Origin: a virus
Virus record (IMG/VR): IMGVR_UViG_3300032046_000018
Coordinates: 1-64,000 of that record
Reading direction: 5' to 3' (one strand)
DNA length: 64,000 nt
Made by a program: the position numbers and the translations under genes. The notes beneath the pieces are model-generated. The model did not search any database. It had not been told where the DNA came from and saw only the letters and a program-made list of their open reading frames with translations. How positions within the stretch are numbered: the first letter of the stretch is position 1; every line of letters begins with the position of its first letter. Shown here one piece after another: positions 7,807 through 16,234 of this stretch.

Positions 7807-9089
7807 TGATGCCACAGCCGAAATCAAGCGAAAAGGCATTCTCCAATCCCGCTACGCCTCGTAGCGTCGACACACCAACACAAGCGCCGGTCGATGACAC
7901 TGCATCGAGAATAGAGGATGCACGTGCCAGGCCCACCGCCTTCAAGGAATACGAGAAGGGAAAGGGGACCGGTCTCGTGATTGCCATCATTTCTCTTGGG
8001 AAAGGCAAGAAGACCGTCTTCTCCTGGCTCCCCTGTTACATGAACCTGGATTTCAAGGGCTCCATGGGACCTAAGACATATGAAACACTGCACACTGGAC
8101 AACTCCCGGAGGTCGAGCAGGTATGTGCGGTCGATACGGAGGAATCCATCAAGCGGGACATGGACCACGGATATCTTGGCGAGATAACGAAGGATTTCAG
8201 GAAAAACCACAAGATACACATCGAATCGGCACCCCTCATTCGTACCCGAGAGAAGAGCAAGGATGGGGAGATCATCAAGGTTGATAGGGACTTCGACGCC
8301 GAGAAGATGCGGGAGAACTTCGAGGCCGCAGTATGGCAGGCTGCAGAACGGTACAAGGGAAACACGCTTCTCATTCTCGACTCTTTTAGCGACTACCGTG
8401 ACATGATCACGGATGAGCAGGACGACATGGCTGGAAAGACAGTCGTCAAGAAATACGGCAAGAAGAAGGGTGTGGAGGATGACGAGGAGACTGGCACCGA
8501 CCGGCGGTTCTACCGGTATCGAAACAAGTGGTGGACCAATGTACTGATGAAGCTGCGCACCACCGAATGCTGGGTCGTCGAGACCTTCAAACTCGAGGTG
8601 CGGGAACCAGAATGGCAGTGGAAGGATATAAAGGTCCGTGTTGGTGCCGACCCGAAGAACCCGAATAGCTATGTCATGCACAGCATCAAGCTCCCGGAGA
8701 CGTATCCCGTGATGATCAGCAAGACGGACTACCGGATCGACCAGGGGTACACGCTGCGCCAAGTTTATGACATGAAAACGGGCACGTTCGTGGACAAGAT
8801 ACGGACGGACTGGTATCGACATCCACACAGCACCATGCCGTATCTCAAGATTCCCCAGGAACAGCGGGATTCACTCGAGGAGAAATGCTTCCTTGACTAT
8901 CCACAGTACGATCGGATGGCGTTCACGTATCTCATCGAGGACATGGCACCGTCGATACTACAGAACAGCGGAAAGACAACATGGGGGAAATATGAAGGCG
9001 CTCAATATGCGGACGATGAAAAACAAGAAGCGGTGATTGAGAATGTCAAAGAAAGCAAACCAGCAGCCACACAAAGAAGAAGGAAGTAA
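7806..9089 (+). CDS. RecA/Sak4-like P-loop protein with altered Walker A
   Basis: A 427-residue protein. Near residue 62 ISLGKGKKTVFSWLP occupies the place of a Walker A loop, but the Gly-x4-Gly-Lys-Thr pattern is degenerate; near residue 189 TLLILDSFSDY looks like Walker B. The spacing and the aspartate-serine ending of strand 3 are those of RecA-fold phage proteins such as Sak4-type single-strand annealing ATPases. Start is ATG 7806 or 7809, not the TTG at 7803. It lies between the SSB and clamp candidates, suggesting a role in replication-coupled recombination. The family assignment is tentative. Confidence 0.5.
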   Translation: MMPQPKSSEKAFSNPATPRSVDTPTQAPVDDTASRIEDARARPTAFKEYEKGKGTGLVIAIISLGKGKKTVFSWLPCYMNLDFKGSMGPKTYETLHTGQLPEVEQVCAVDTEESIKRDMDHGYLGEITKDFRKNHKIHIESAPLIRTREKSKDGEIIKVDRDFDAEKMRENFEAAVWQAAERYKGNTLLILDSFSDYRDMITDEQDDMAGKTVVKKYGKKKGVEDDEETGTDRRFYRYRNKWWTNVLMKLRTTECWVVETFKLEVREPEWQWKDIKVRVGADPKNPNSYVMHSIKLPETYPVMISKTDYRIDQGYTLRQVYDMKTGTFVDKIRTDWYRHPHSTMPYLKIPQEQRDSLEEKCFLDYPQYDRMAFTYLIEDMAPSILQNSGKTTWGKYEGAQYADDEKQEAVIENVKESKPAATQRRRK

Positions 9090-10116
9090 ACCGGCTGACG
9101 AGACGCCGAAGGAAGCACCTGTCGAGGAGAAGCCTGCGGCAGTGAGGCCTGTTGATGCGAACGTCGCCGAGGTCCTGGTGAACCGGGAAGCGCTCAAGCG
9201 ATTCGTTGAAGACGTGCGATGCAAGGGTATTTCCGAGGTGAGCGATAAGGAGAAGGTGACGCAGGCCGAGCTCTTCGAGAACTTCCTACTGGAAGCAAAG
9301 AAGGGGCAGGGAGCAATCGTCACCGCGACGGATACACATATCAATCTGGTGATAGCACAACACCTCCTCAAGGAGGGAGATGAACTCAAGGTCGTGAACG
9401 AGGGACGGATTCCCGTCACGAACATAGCCGATTGTCTCACCGCAATAACGCGTGTTGGTGGCGACAAGAAGGGGCGGAACATTCAACTCATCTACCCGGA
9501 TGAGGAGAACAAGGTGCGGCTCACCAGGATTGGCACGGAGACGGCGTGGTCGTTCATCACCGAAGGCGAGGAGAAACTCACGAGCCTGGAGAAGACCGAT
9601 AGCCTGCGGCACAAGTGGTCCCCGGAGAAGGATTGCGTCATCTCGTATTCCAAGGATAACATTGAAATCCCGTGGCCAGTCAAGGTCAAGGTCATCCCGA
9701 GCATGCTTCGTGAATTGGCGAAGGACGTGAGCAGTTTCGTCAAGCAGGGCGTTACCAATCTCAAGCTCGCCGATGGAAAGATGCTCTTCTTCTTAGGTGA
9801 CGCGACCGCGTCGAGGAAGGGCTCGAGAGACTTGCAACCCATCACCAGGAAAAAACTGGAAGTGGAGATGGCCAAGGAGGAGCGGAAAGGAGTGGAGTGG
9901 AATGTCGTGAAATCCACGAAATGGGTGGACGCGGCAGACGACGCTACGCCCATAGAAGCGAGATACTATCACGGGCTGTATGCGGTGATAGGGAACATCG
10001 ACGACAGCTTCACGACCGAGATTCACTTCTGCAACATTCTCGGGGGATGGATGATGTGGGTGCACGCTGAAAATGCAACCGCCCGCATGGACTACATGAT
10101 TCCATACGATAAGTAG
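9043..10116 (+). CDS. putative sliding clamp (PCNA-like)
   Basis: A 357-residue protein. An N-terminal 45-residue low-complexity Lys/Glu/Pro region is followed by about 300 residues of alternating strands and helices; the end (FCNILGGWMMWVHAENATAR then MDYMIPYDK) resembles the final strands of PCNA. No sequence motif is diagnostic, so the call rests mostly on context: the virus encodes both clamp-loader subunits and a PolB, and this gene directly follows the SSB and RecA-fold genes. ATG 9043 is preferred to TTG 9037. It overlaps the previous gene by 47 bases. Confidence 0.45.
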   Translation: MSKKANQQPHKEEGSKPADETPKEAPVEEKPAAVRPVDANVAEVLVNREALKRFVEDVRCKGISEVSDKEKVTQAELFENFLLEAKKGQGAIVTATDTHINLVIAQHLLKEGDELKVVNEGRIPVTNIADCLTAITRVGGDKKGRNIQLIYPDEENKVRLTRIGTETAWSFITEGEEKLTSLEKTDSLRHKWSPEKDCVISYSKDNIEIPWPVKVKVIPSMLRELAKDVSSFVKQGVTNLKLADGKMLFFLGDATASRKGSRDLQPITRKKLEVEMAKEERKGVEWNVVKSTKWVDAADDATPIEARYYHGLYAVIGNIDDSFTTEIHFCNILGGWMMWVHAENATARMDYMIPYDK

Positions 10117-10118
10117 AT

Positions 10119-10230
10119 AACACGCGGAGCCCTGGCGGTAGGTGGTTAGACCGCCATCAAACCATGGACACTTGATGGGGATACGCCAATAGCCGAATCC
10201 CCTAACGCGGTGAAAGCCGCGGGTGTTCCA
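10119..10230 (+). ncRNA. structured RNA candidate, multi-hairpin, upstream of tRNA
   Basis: Between the clamp gene stop and the tRNA the sequence folds into four consecutive hairpins: TGGCGG/CCGCCA (10133-10156), CATCAA/TTGATG (10155-10177), GGGGAT/ATCCCC (10177-10202) and CGCGG/CCGCG (10206-10221), all enclosed by AACAC (10119-10123) and GTGTT (10223-10227), followed directly by CCA. Some adjacent stems share bases, so not all can be full length at once. The layout resembles a type II tRNA but lacks a TTC T-loop and a valid anticodon loop. It may be a degenerate tRNA, a tRNA mimic or a leader structure. Confidence 0.45.
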
Positions 10231-10238
10231 CAAACCAT

Positions 10239-10395
10239 AGCAACGTGGTGTAGCCAGACCAACACGCCAGACTCATAACCGCGAGGGCCACGAATGAGAT
10301 TGCGATTTGGCAACTTATATCAATAATGCCTAGGAATCGTGACCGGGCTTCGGGAAATCTGGAGGTCGGAGGTTCAAATCCTCCCGTTGCTACCA
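10239..10395 (+). tRNA. tRNA with CAT anticodon, initiator-like, with intron
   Basis: Exon 1 (10239-10277) and exon 2 (10357-10395) form a complete cloverleaf: acceptor AGCAACG/CGTTGCT, D stem GTGT/ACAC, anticodon stem CCAGA/TCTGG with loop CTCATAA (anticodon CAT, 10274-10276), T arm GGAGG-TTCAAAT-CCTCC, then A and an encoded CCA. The A1:T72 pair, the AGC...GCTACCA ends and the TAGCCAG D-loop start are traits of archaeal initiator tRNA-Met. However, the three G:C pairs that normally stack under the initiator anticodon loop are absent, and the loop has GA where GG is usual. The coding identity (initiator, elongator Met or Ile2) is therefore open. Confidence 0.88.
10278..10356 (+). other. tRNA intron at canonical position 37/38
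   Basis: A 79-base insertion interrupts the anticodon loop one base 3' of the anticodon, the usual archaeal site. It contains its own stems: CACGA (10289-10293) with TCGTG (10337-10341), extended by GG/CC beyond one mismatch, and TTGC (10300-10303) with GCAA (10310-10313). At the junction CTC of the loop can pair with GGG (10352-10354), leaving AAA as a three-base bulge, a relaxed form of the bulge-helix-bulge cut by tRNA splicing endonuclease. Confidence 0.75.
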
Positions 10396-10418
10396 ATTAT
10401 AACAAAGGTGAAGTAAAA

Positions 10419-10919
10419 ATGGCAGATAAACACGAAAACGAGCAAGAATTTGCAGATGGCATTCCGATGTCAACGGCAATTGCCACGCTAATGGACCACA
10501 TCAACGCTCTGGAGAGCTGGAGGAACGCCGTTATTGAATGCCTTAGCACGCACAAGAAGCGCATGGACGAGTTCATGGGTTTGGCTGACATTTTAAAAGT
10601 GTATGGCCACTTGATTAGTGATGTCGGCAAGGAGGAAGTTAAAAACCTGCTTCTCGAGACAAAGGTCATGGCGCTGGAGGAGCTCCTTGATTCATACGTC
10701 AATGTATTAAGGCCTGCGATCCACGATCACCCGAACTGGTCGACTAATCCCAGCGATTATCTATCGGCGACACTCCCAGGAATAATTGACCGGGCGGCGA
10801 CTCTGGATGACCTGCTCAAGGATATCAAGGACCCCGAGGTAGATAATGGGGAAATCATCTTGAAAATGAATGGCCTCGCGGACAAGTTTGGACCGAAGAA
10901 GGAGGGTGAAAGTAAGTGA
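10419..10919 (+). CDS. unknown helical protein
   Basis: A 166-residue acidic, helix-rich protein starting at ATG 10419 behind AAAGGTG (10404-10410). The open frame extends upstream through the tRNA, which is not coding. It ends with a stop overlapping the next GTG (GTGA). No family recognised. Confidence 0.7.
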   Translation: MADKHENEQEFADGIPMSTAIATLMDHINALESWRNAVIECLSTHKKRMDEFMGLADILKVYGHLISDVGKEEVKNLLLETKVMALEELLDSYVNVLRPAIHDHPNWSTNPSDYLSATLPGIIDRAATLDDLLKDIKDPEVDNGEIILKMNGLADKFGPKKEGESK

Positions 10920-11530
10920 GCGAGCCATACAAGTGCACGAAATGCGGTCGCACGCACGTGAAGGGAAAGATATATGACGATCACAGGGAATTCGCCGAGC
11001 GAAAGCCGACCGAGATACCCGTGAAAGGGCAGGGATCAATGGGGATTGGCGATGACTTCAATGGAGTGAAGGCTGCGCCGAAACCAATAGAGATGGTGAA
11101 GGTCGAGAGCACGCCCAATCCAATGGACCGGTTAAAGTATGTCCATGACATGAAGGGCGCCAATCTCAACGAACTCGTGCAAGGGTTAAAAGTTTCCACG
11201 GTGAAGGAGAATGGAAAGTCGGCGAAAGTCGAGATATCAGGCGAGAAGAAGGGCGGATTCTGGGACACTCACGCACTCGATGCATTCCTGCTCAAGGCCA
11301 CCAGGAGCCAGGTAAAACTCATGCTGGACGAGAATCCACAGGTGGATAGGGGAGGCGTGATGTACAAGGTCAACTGGCGAGCGAACGCTTGGGAAAGCAA
11401 GGATGGCGTGAGAATACCATTCAATGTCGAGGAGATGCTCAAGTATGGTGCCATGATAGCAATGGCCAACGGGAAACATCCAGGGATGCTCGTGAAGCGG
11501 AGAAGCAAGAAAGCTCTTCGAGGTGAATGA
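10916..11530 (+). CDS. unknown protein with N-terminal Cys pair
   Basis: A 204-residue protein that starts at a GTG overlapping the preceding stop. The N-terminus (YKCTKCGRTHVKGKIYDDH) has CxxC followed by two His residues at zinc-finger-like spacing. The C-terminal part (residues 110-200) is a mixed alpha/beta domain ending in a basic patch (KRRSKKALRGE). Likely DNA- or RNA-associated; function unknown. Confidence 0.65.
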   Translation: MSEPYKCTKCGRTHVKGKIYDDHREFAERKPTEIPVKGQGSMGIGDDFNGVKAAPKPIEMVKVESTPNPMDRLKYVHDMKGANLNELVQGLKVSTVKENGKSAKVEISGEKKGGFWDTHALDAFLLKATRSQVKLMLDENPQVDRGGVMYKVNWRANAWESKDGVRIPFNVEEMLKYGAMIAMANGKHPGMLVKRRSKKALRGE

Positions 11531-11531
11531 C

Positions 11532-11687
11532 ATGGCAATAAAATTCAAGATATTTGGGGGCTCGCCAATCGAGCTCGAGAAGGACCTTAACGAGTTCGTC
11601 GCTAAGATAGGAGATTCTAATTTCATCGACATCAAGGTCGTCGAGATAGCGTCATACTTGCATTGCGTGGTGATATATGAAGCATGA
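11532..11687 (+). CDS. small alpha/beta protein of unknown function
   Basis: A 51-residue protein beginning MAIKFKIFGGSPIELEKDLN and ending VVIYEA. Its strand-helix-strand pattern resembles small ferredoxin-like or sporulation-type domains found as stand-alone phage proteins. It starts two bases after the previous stop and its own stop overlaps the next ATG (ATGA at 11684). Confidence 0.55.
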   Translation: MAIKFKIFGGSPIELEKDLNEFVAKIGDSNFIDIKVVEIASYLHCVVIYEA

Positions 11688-12118
11688 GGTGCACGGGGCT
11701 CGCCATCTCCAGAACATTAGGTCCTGGCATCGAGGGAACGTCCACCGGCGTGTGGCTGCGTGATTTCTTTCGCAAGTTGAAGACTGCAGTCATCGTGGTC
11801 CCGTGGAGCAGCAAGGAGATAGTTGAAATGCAGTGTAAATACGCCCCCGGTGCCAGGCTCATCCCGATCCTCCCGAACATGACTAAATATCGAAAAAAAG
11901 CCGAAGCGTACCGGGAGCGGGCAGTGGAATTGTGCGAGGCCGCGCAAGACATGCATGCAATTCACGATTTAGACGATTGGACGAAATCAGCGGTGATGAT
12001 AGCGGATATTTTTTTTAACGTGCACCCTGGATACGAACTCGACACCAAGCTTGTCGTTGATGGCGAGATCGTTGATGTATCACTCGAGGAAATGAAAAAA
12101 AGGAGCGGGTATAAATGA
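11684..12118 (+). CDS. unknown alpha/beta protein
   Basis: A 144-residue protein. Residues 1-60 (ISRTLGPGIEGTSTGVWLRD, AVIVVPWSS, ARLIPILPN) show Rossmann-like alternation with several Gly and Pro, compatible with a nucleotide-binding fold; the rest is helical. No catalytic motif recognised. It is coupled to the small gene before it and overlaps the PolB gene by four bases (ATGA), suggesting a replication-linked role. Confidence 0.6.
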   Translation: MRCTGLAISRTLGPGIEGTSTGVWLRDFFRKLKTAVIVVPWSSKEIVEMQCKYAPGARLIPILPNMTKYRKKAEAYRERAVELCEAAQDMHAIHDLDDWTKSAVMIADIFFNVHPGYELDTKLVVDGEIVDVSLEEMKKRSGYK

Positions 12119-15100
12119 GTGACTGGAGAACTATTTGTCTCATCAACAAGAACCACGAGACCATGGACAAGGATGGCACGGCCGTCCCGGTCTGGATCGT
12201 CGCTGGCAAGGAGAAGGACGGAACGCATCACGTTCTCAGGATACATGGCGAGCGGGTGCGCCCGTCCTTCGGCGTCCCCTATGAGGAGTTCTGGAAGGTG
12301 ATGGACGACCCCAGGATAACAGGGTTTCACCGTGGCCCAGATTCACCATTTGGGGAGCCAGTGATGGAGGTGTACTCGAAACTTCCAAAGGATGTTGGCA
12401 CAGGGCAAAGCGCCATTAGGAATTTCGTGAGCCATTCATACCAGGGCGACATCCGATTCGAGGACAAGGTAGGAATCGACCTTCTCATCTGGGAAGGTTA
12501 CATGATGTTCGATTTCTCAATGGTGGAGCAATATGGATACCTCGACGACAAGTTCGTGCAGCCCCCGCCTGAGGGATACGAGAAATTCTACGTCAACAAG
12601 CACAAGGTGTATTTTGACTCCGAATGGACCATGAAGGCCTTGATTGACGATGTCGGGCGCCTGCGCTTCCGCCAACGTCTCAAGAAGAAGGAGGATGAGG
12701 AGGAGCGATATGTCAAGAGCAAGGTCATCACCATTTCATTTCTCCAGTCGTGGGACTGGACATTCCACGTGTTCACGTGGCACCCACGAGTAAAGGAGAA
12801 ATGCACGTACCAGGAAAGATATATTAGTCGCATCTCGGAGGACGCTCGCCAGAAAATAAAAGTAATGCCAATGGAGTTCCATGTTGAGGTGCACGCGTGC
12901 GAAAATGAAAAGCAGTTATTAACGGGCATGGTCGATTATCTCTCAGGCACGCAAATTGACGCGCTCATCGGATTTAACGCGTTCAGCGGGATACATGGAC
13001 TTGGAGATAGCAAGAAGTGGCAGAATGGGTTTGACATGCCCTGGTTGTACAGGCACTGCATGGTCAAGCCTAACAAGGACTACCAGACCTGGGTACCGAG
13101 AGACCCTGACGTGAATCTCCATCGGATTAGCCCGGCTGGTGTCACGTACTTTAGAGATGACTTTGGCAAGGAGGAGGTCGTCATCAAGATGTTGACGTGC
13201 CTGGACCTCTATCACATGATGGCCTTCTTTGAGTATCACAAGAAGGATAAATTGAAAAACGAGAAGCTCGACACGTACATGGACAGGTACCTGGGAATAG
13301 GGAAGGTAAAACACCCGCAATACAGGTGGGTGTGGGACATGTGGGAGAAGGAGCCCCCATTAGAGAGGCTCTACAACATGGGTGACACCGAGGGAACGGC
13401 TGGCGTCGAGCAAATATTCAAGCCTAGCGAGGACGCATTTAACAGGGCCACGTTCTCGGGGGCGAGCTGGGATGCGGGGATGGCAGCGAGCAGGTTGCAC
13501 GACCTCGTGAACCTTCACCTTTACAAGGATTTATATTATCTCGATACGAAAACATATGGAGATAATAAATATGAACGGATTTGGTTGTGGAATGGATTTA
13601 CTGACGAAAAGGTCGGGGGATTTAACAAGGAAGTCAATAGAGGGATGAAACGGCTTGTTTTTGGGATGGACTTCAACAAGTTCTACCCGATGGCCGGGAT
13701 AGGGTCGAATTGCGCGCCAGAGACGTTCGTCAACATGGCAGGGCTCAGGTTGACGGGGAAAGGGCTCATGGTCGTCGATCGGCGGCCGTGCCTCATCAAG
13801 GAGGTAGAGGATTGGCCTGAATTTGTCAAGGAATGTAAACGCGAGCAGGCGGCCATGGGTGATGACGTGAGCATGGCATTGAAGAGCTTGCAATCCATCA
13901 TCTCGAATAAACTGATCGGTTGGAAGGAGACCCTTTATAATTGGAGCGACCTGGCAATAACCCCGGCGGGGATATTCAGGAAGGACATCATCGCCAGGAA
14001 TGTATTGGCGTTCAAGGCGATGCTGGTCGAGAGGAAGAAGCTACAGAAGGTAGCGGACGCCATCCTCGAAAAGGTAAAAGACATGGATGATTTCGACTAT
14101 GTCGTGGCTGATGGACGGCAGTTCTCCTACAAGCAATACATGAATGGCAGGTTCGGCACGCAGGGAATGGATTGGGATAGGATGTACTTCTTGCCACTGT
14201 TCAACACGTACACGCTCGTCTGCCAGGAAATAATCAAGGAATGCATCGACTACGTCGAGAATGTCCTCGGGTATCCAGTTGATTTGGCGAGCACTGATTC
14301 GATGTATGCGGAGCACAAGCGCCCGATTGAATGGATTTGGAAGGAGATAGTAAACAAGGACGGCACCGTGAAGAAGCTGTGTTACAGCAAGGAAGCGGAG
14401 GAGGTCGTGGAGAAGGTGCAGGCGCACGCCCAGGAATTTGCCAAGCGCGAGTTCAACATCGACGATCCGGGCGTGTTCACGCTCGAATGCGACATGATCT
14501 GCAAGACCATGTTCATCGAGAACATGCGCTTCTACATCAAGAACGTGATGTGGGCCAAGGGGAAGCTGATTGACCCGCCACAACTGGAGTTCAAGGGAAT
14601 GAAGGTGGTGCGCCGGGAAGTTGCAGCCGTTACTGAGGAGGTGCAAGAGAGACTTGGGAAACTCTACATGAATGATGGCACCGCTGACGATATCATGGTA
14701 GAGGTTATGAAGCTCCACGAGGAGTTTATTGCCATGCCACTCACTGAGGTCTGCAAGACACTCCCGGTCAACAAGCCATATCGTGATTATGACGAGAAAA
14801 GCGAGCAGTACAAGGCGTTTGCATTGGCAGATGAATTCTTCGACGTGGACATAGCCGTCGGTGATAGATTCTTCATCGCACCCCTAAAGTACTGTCCGAA
14901 GATGATTCACGGTAAAAAAGTGCCAGATAATCTTGGAGATAAGGTGGCGTTTGACGAGGACTCGATACAACGAATGCTCGACGCCGGTGTCCAGGTGGAC
15001 ATGCACGAGCTCGAGGATTCTGGAGTGGCGTCCCCGGCGGATGAGATACTCGAAGTCTTTGGTACTTCGTATTGGAAGCAAGTAAACAAGAGCAGGACAG

Positions 15101-15123
15101 CAAATACACATGGTGACTTTTAA
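12115..15123 (+). CDS. polB: family B DNA polymerase with 3'-5' exonuclease
   Basis: A 1002-residue replicative polymerase. The exonuclease motifs are present: Exo I FDSEW near residue 167, Exo II in GFDMPWL near 305, Exo III YNMGDTE near 420. Polymerase motif A is MDFNKFYPMAG near 518 and motif B YKQYMNGRFG (KxxxNxxFG) near 672. Motif C reads ASTDSMYAE near 725, so the first of the usual two aspartates (DTD) is Ser, while the second catalytic Asp is kept. The C-terminus ends SRTANTHGDF, a tail shared with other viral proteins. It overlaps the gene before by four bases. The viral clamp and loader are presumed partners. Confidence 0.95.
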   Translation: MSDWRTICLINKNHETMDKDGTAVPVWIVAGKEKDGTHHVLRIHGERVRPSFGVPYEEFWKVMDDPRITGFHRGPDSPFGEPVMEVYSKLPKDVGTGQSAIRNFVSHSYQGDIRFEDKVGIDLLIWEGYMMFDFSMVEQYGYLDDKFVQPPPEGYEKFYVNKHKVYFDSEWTMKALIDDVGRLRFRQRLKKKEDEEERYVKSKVITISFLQSWDWTFHVFTWHPRVKEKCTYQERYISRISEDARQKIKVMPMEFHVEVHACENEKQLLTGMVDYLSGTQIDALIGFNAFSGIHGLGDSKKWQNGFDMPWLYRHCMVKPNKDYQTWVPRDPDVNLHRISPAGVTYFRDDFGKEEVVIKMLTCLDLYHMMAFFEYHKKDKLKNEKLDTYMDRYLGIGKVKHPQYRWVWDMWEKEPPLERLYNMGDTEGTAGVEQIFKPSEDAFNRATFSGASWDAGMAASRLHDLVNLHLYKDLYYLDTKTYGDNKYERIWLWNGFTDEKVGGFNKEVNRGMKRLVFGMDFNKFYPMAGIGSNCAPETFVNMAGLRLTGKGLMVVDRRPCLIKEVEDWPEFVKECKREQAAMGDDVSMALKSLQSIISNKLIGWKETLYNWSDLAITPAGIFRKDIIARNVLAFKAMLVERKKLQKVADAILEKVKDMDDFDYVVADGRQFSYKQYMNGRFGTQGMDWDRMYFLPLFNTYTLVCQEIIKECIDYVENVLGYPVDLASTDSMYAEHKRPIEWIWKEIVNKDGTVKKLCYSKEAEEVVEKVQAHAQEFAKREFNIDDPGVFTLECDMICKTMFIENMRFYIKNVMWAKGKLIDPPQLEFKGMKVVRREVAAVTEEVQERLGKLYMNDGTADDIMVEVMKLHEEFIAMPLTEVCKTLPVNKPYRDYDEKSEQYKAFALADEFFDVDIAVGDRFFIAPLKYCPKMIHGKKVPDNLGDKVAFDEDSIQRMLDAGVQVDMHELEDSGVASPADEILEVFGTSYWKQVNKSRTANTHGDF

Positions 15124-15124
15124 A

Positions 15125-15610
15125 ATGGACATTTTAACGACATTATATCTAATCATTGGAAGCGATTGCGTGTGCTTGGTCCTAGGTGCAGCCATGCACG
15201 CCATGTCAGTAGCCATGCACCACTGGAGAGAAAAGAGAGAATACTTGGAGGAGCACCCAGACGCCCGTGCATTAGAGTTCGTGCAGGCGGTGGACAAGCT
15301 AGAAGATGCCGAGGATTACCTCGCCAGGTGTGATGCAGTATTGGGAAATGAGCCGCGTGAACCAGTGAAGCAATTAACCGAGAACGAAATCTACTGGTTA
15401 GATGCTGCCGATTGGCGCTTGTTCAGGTGGCAGGACGCTTTAAAGATGTTTTACCAAGACGCTTTTGACCGCTTCCACTACTGGCTTGGCGAAAAGCGAG
15501 ATGACATCATTCTACACACCGGTAACTTCCAACAAAAGAACACCATTCGCTCCAAACGCGCCTACCGTGCACTTAAAATAAGCGAGATGTTTCCAAATGG
15601 GAAGGAGTGA
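15125..15610 (+). CDS. membrane-anchored helical protein
   Basis: A 161-residue protein with one N-terminal transmembrane segment (ILTTLYLIIGSDCVCLVLGA) followed by a helical, charged domain with many aromatic residues (YWLDAADWRLFRWQDALKMF). ATG 15125 follows GGTGAC, which encodes the Gly-Asp of the PolB C-terminus, at ideal spacing; ATG 15110 is inside polB. Function unknown; could tether replication to the membrane. Confidence 0.6.
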   Translation: MDILTTLYLIIGSDCVCLVLGAAMHAMSVAMHHWREKREYLEEHPDARALEFVQAVDKLEDAEDYLARCDAVLGNEPREPVKQLTENEIYWLDAADWRLFRWQDALKMFYQDAFDRFHYWLGEKRDDIILHTGNFQQKNTIRSKRAYRALKISEMFPNGKE

Positions 15611-15614
15611 TACC

Positions 15615-16028
15615 GTGAGAATGGGATTCACTGGAACGCAGTTGGGAATGACCAGGGCGCAGAAATCGGAAGTCGCCCGTGTCCTGGTGAATGCGAAAGC
15701 GACAGAGGTGCACCATGGCGATTGCATTGGTGCGGACGCTGAGTTCCACGACATCGTGCGGATGGTCGATCCGAAAATCAAGATACACGTCCATCCTCCA
15801 GCGGAAGACAAGAAGCGAGCGTTCAAGCGAGGCGACGTGCTCTACCCCGAAAAACAATATCTCGAGAGAAACCACGACATTGCGAAAGCGTGCGAGATAC
15901 TCATCGCAACACCGGCGCAGAAAAACGAGGTGTTGAGAAGTGGCACGTGGGCCACGATAAGATACGCCAAGAAGATTGGAAGGAGCACGATCATCATCTC
16001 GCCTAACGGGAATAGTGAACTGAAATGA
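15615..16028 (+). CDS. SLOG/Rossmann-type nucleotide-binding protein
   Basis: A 137-residue protein starting at GTG behind AAGGAGTGA (15602-15610). The order MGFTGTQLGMT at the N-terminus, then HHGDCIGADAEFHDI and later GTWATIRYAKK is typical of SLOG proteins (DprA/LOG-like folds found as stand-alone phage proteins), which bind nucleotides or nucleic-acid ends. The exact ligand is unknown. Its last codons lie in the first copy of the 25-bp direct repeat, and its stop overlaps the next ATG. Confidence 0.7.
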   Translation: MRMGFTGTQLGMTRAQKSEVARVLVNAKATEVHHGDCIGADAEFHDIVRMVDPKIKIHVHPPAEDKKRAFKRGDVLYPEKQYLERNHDIAKACEILIATPAQKNEVLRSGTWATIRYAKKIGRSTIIISPNGNSELK

Positions 16029-16039
16029 TACAATCATTC
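16015..16039 (+). repeat. 25-bp direct repeat, left copy of HNH cassette
   Basis: Matches 16695-16719 at 23 of 25 positions. It contains the palindrome AATGATACAATCATT and the start (MIQSF) of the zinc-ribbon gene, just as the right copy contains the same start codons before the Dam gene. The two copies bracket the zinc-ribbon plus HNH genes. Confidence 0.85.
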
Positions 16040-16234
16040 AATAACTTCTGCCCGAAATATGCAATTGGAGACTATGGACCCGCTAAATGTAATGGCCCAA
16101 GCATGGAAAACGAGGACGGTACTTTCACGTGCACGAAATGTGGATATACAAACAGTACACCTATCCTTTCTACTAATTGGAAGCGAGAGGGTGTAAAATG
16201 GGTGAAAAAAGAGAATGCCAAGCTGGAAAAATAG
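16025..16234 (+). CDS. small zinc-ribbon protein in HNH cassette
   Basis: A 69-residue protein with Cys at FCPKY, KCNGP and the pair CTKCGY, fitting a zinc ribbon. It begins MIQSF inside the left direct repeat and overlaps the HNH gene by 20 bases. It may be a DNA-binding helper of the endonuclease or a captured fragment; function unknown. Confidence 0.6.
   Translation: MIQSFNNFCPKYAIGDYGPAKCNGPSMENEDGTFTCTKCGYTNSTPILSTNWKREGVKWVKKENAKLEK

Noticed and set aside
7824-8828. 334-residue minus-strand open frame
   Set aside because: Antisense shadow of the RecA-fold gene, which is supported by gene order, ribosome coupling and composition.
10119-10230. A second, type II tRNA
   Set aside because: Stem order fits, but there is no TTCxAxx T-loop, the anticodon loop would have 11 bases, and the acceptor helix has a mismatch. 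Kept only as a structured RNA candidate.
10202-10396. Open frame on the minus strand with GGFEPPTSRFPEARSRF
   Set aside because: This is the well-known artefact of translating the antisense of a tRNA 3' half; it lies over the intron-containing tRNA.
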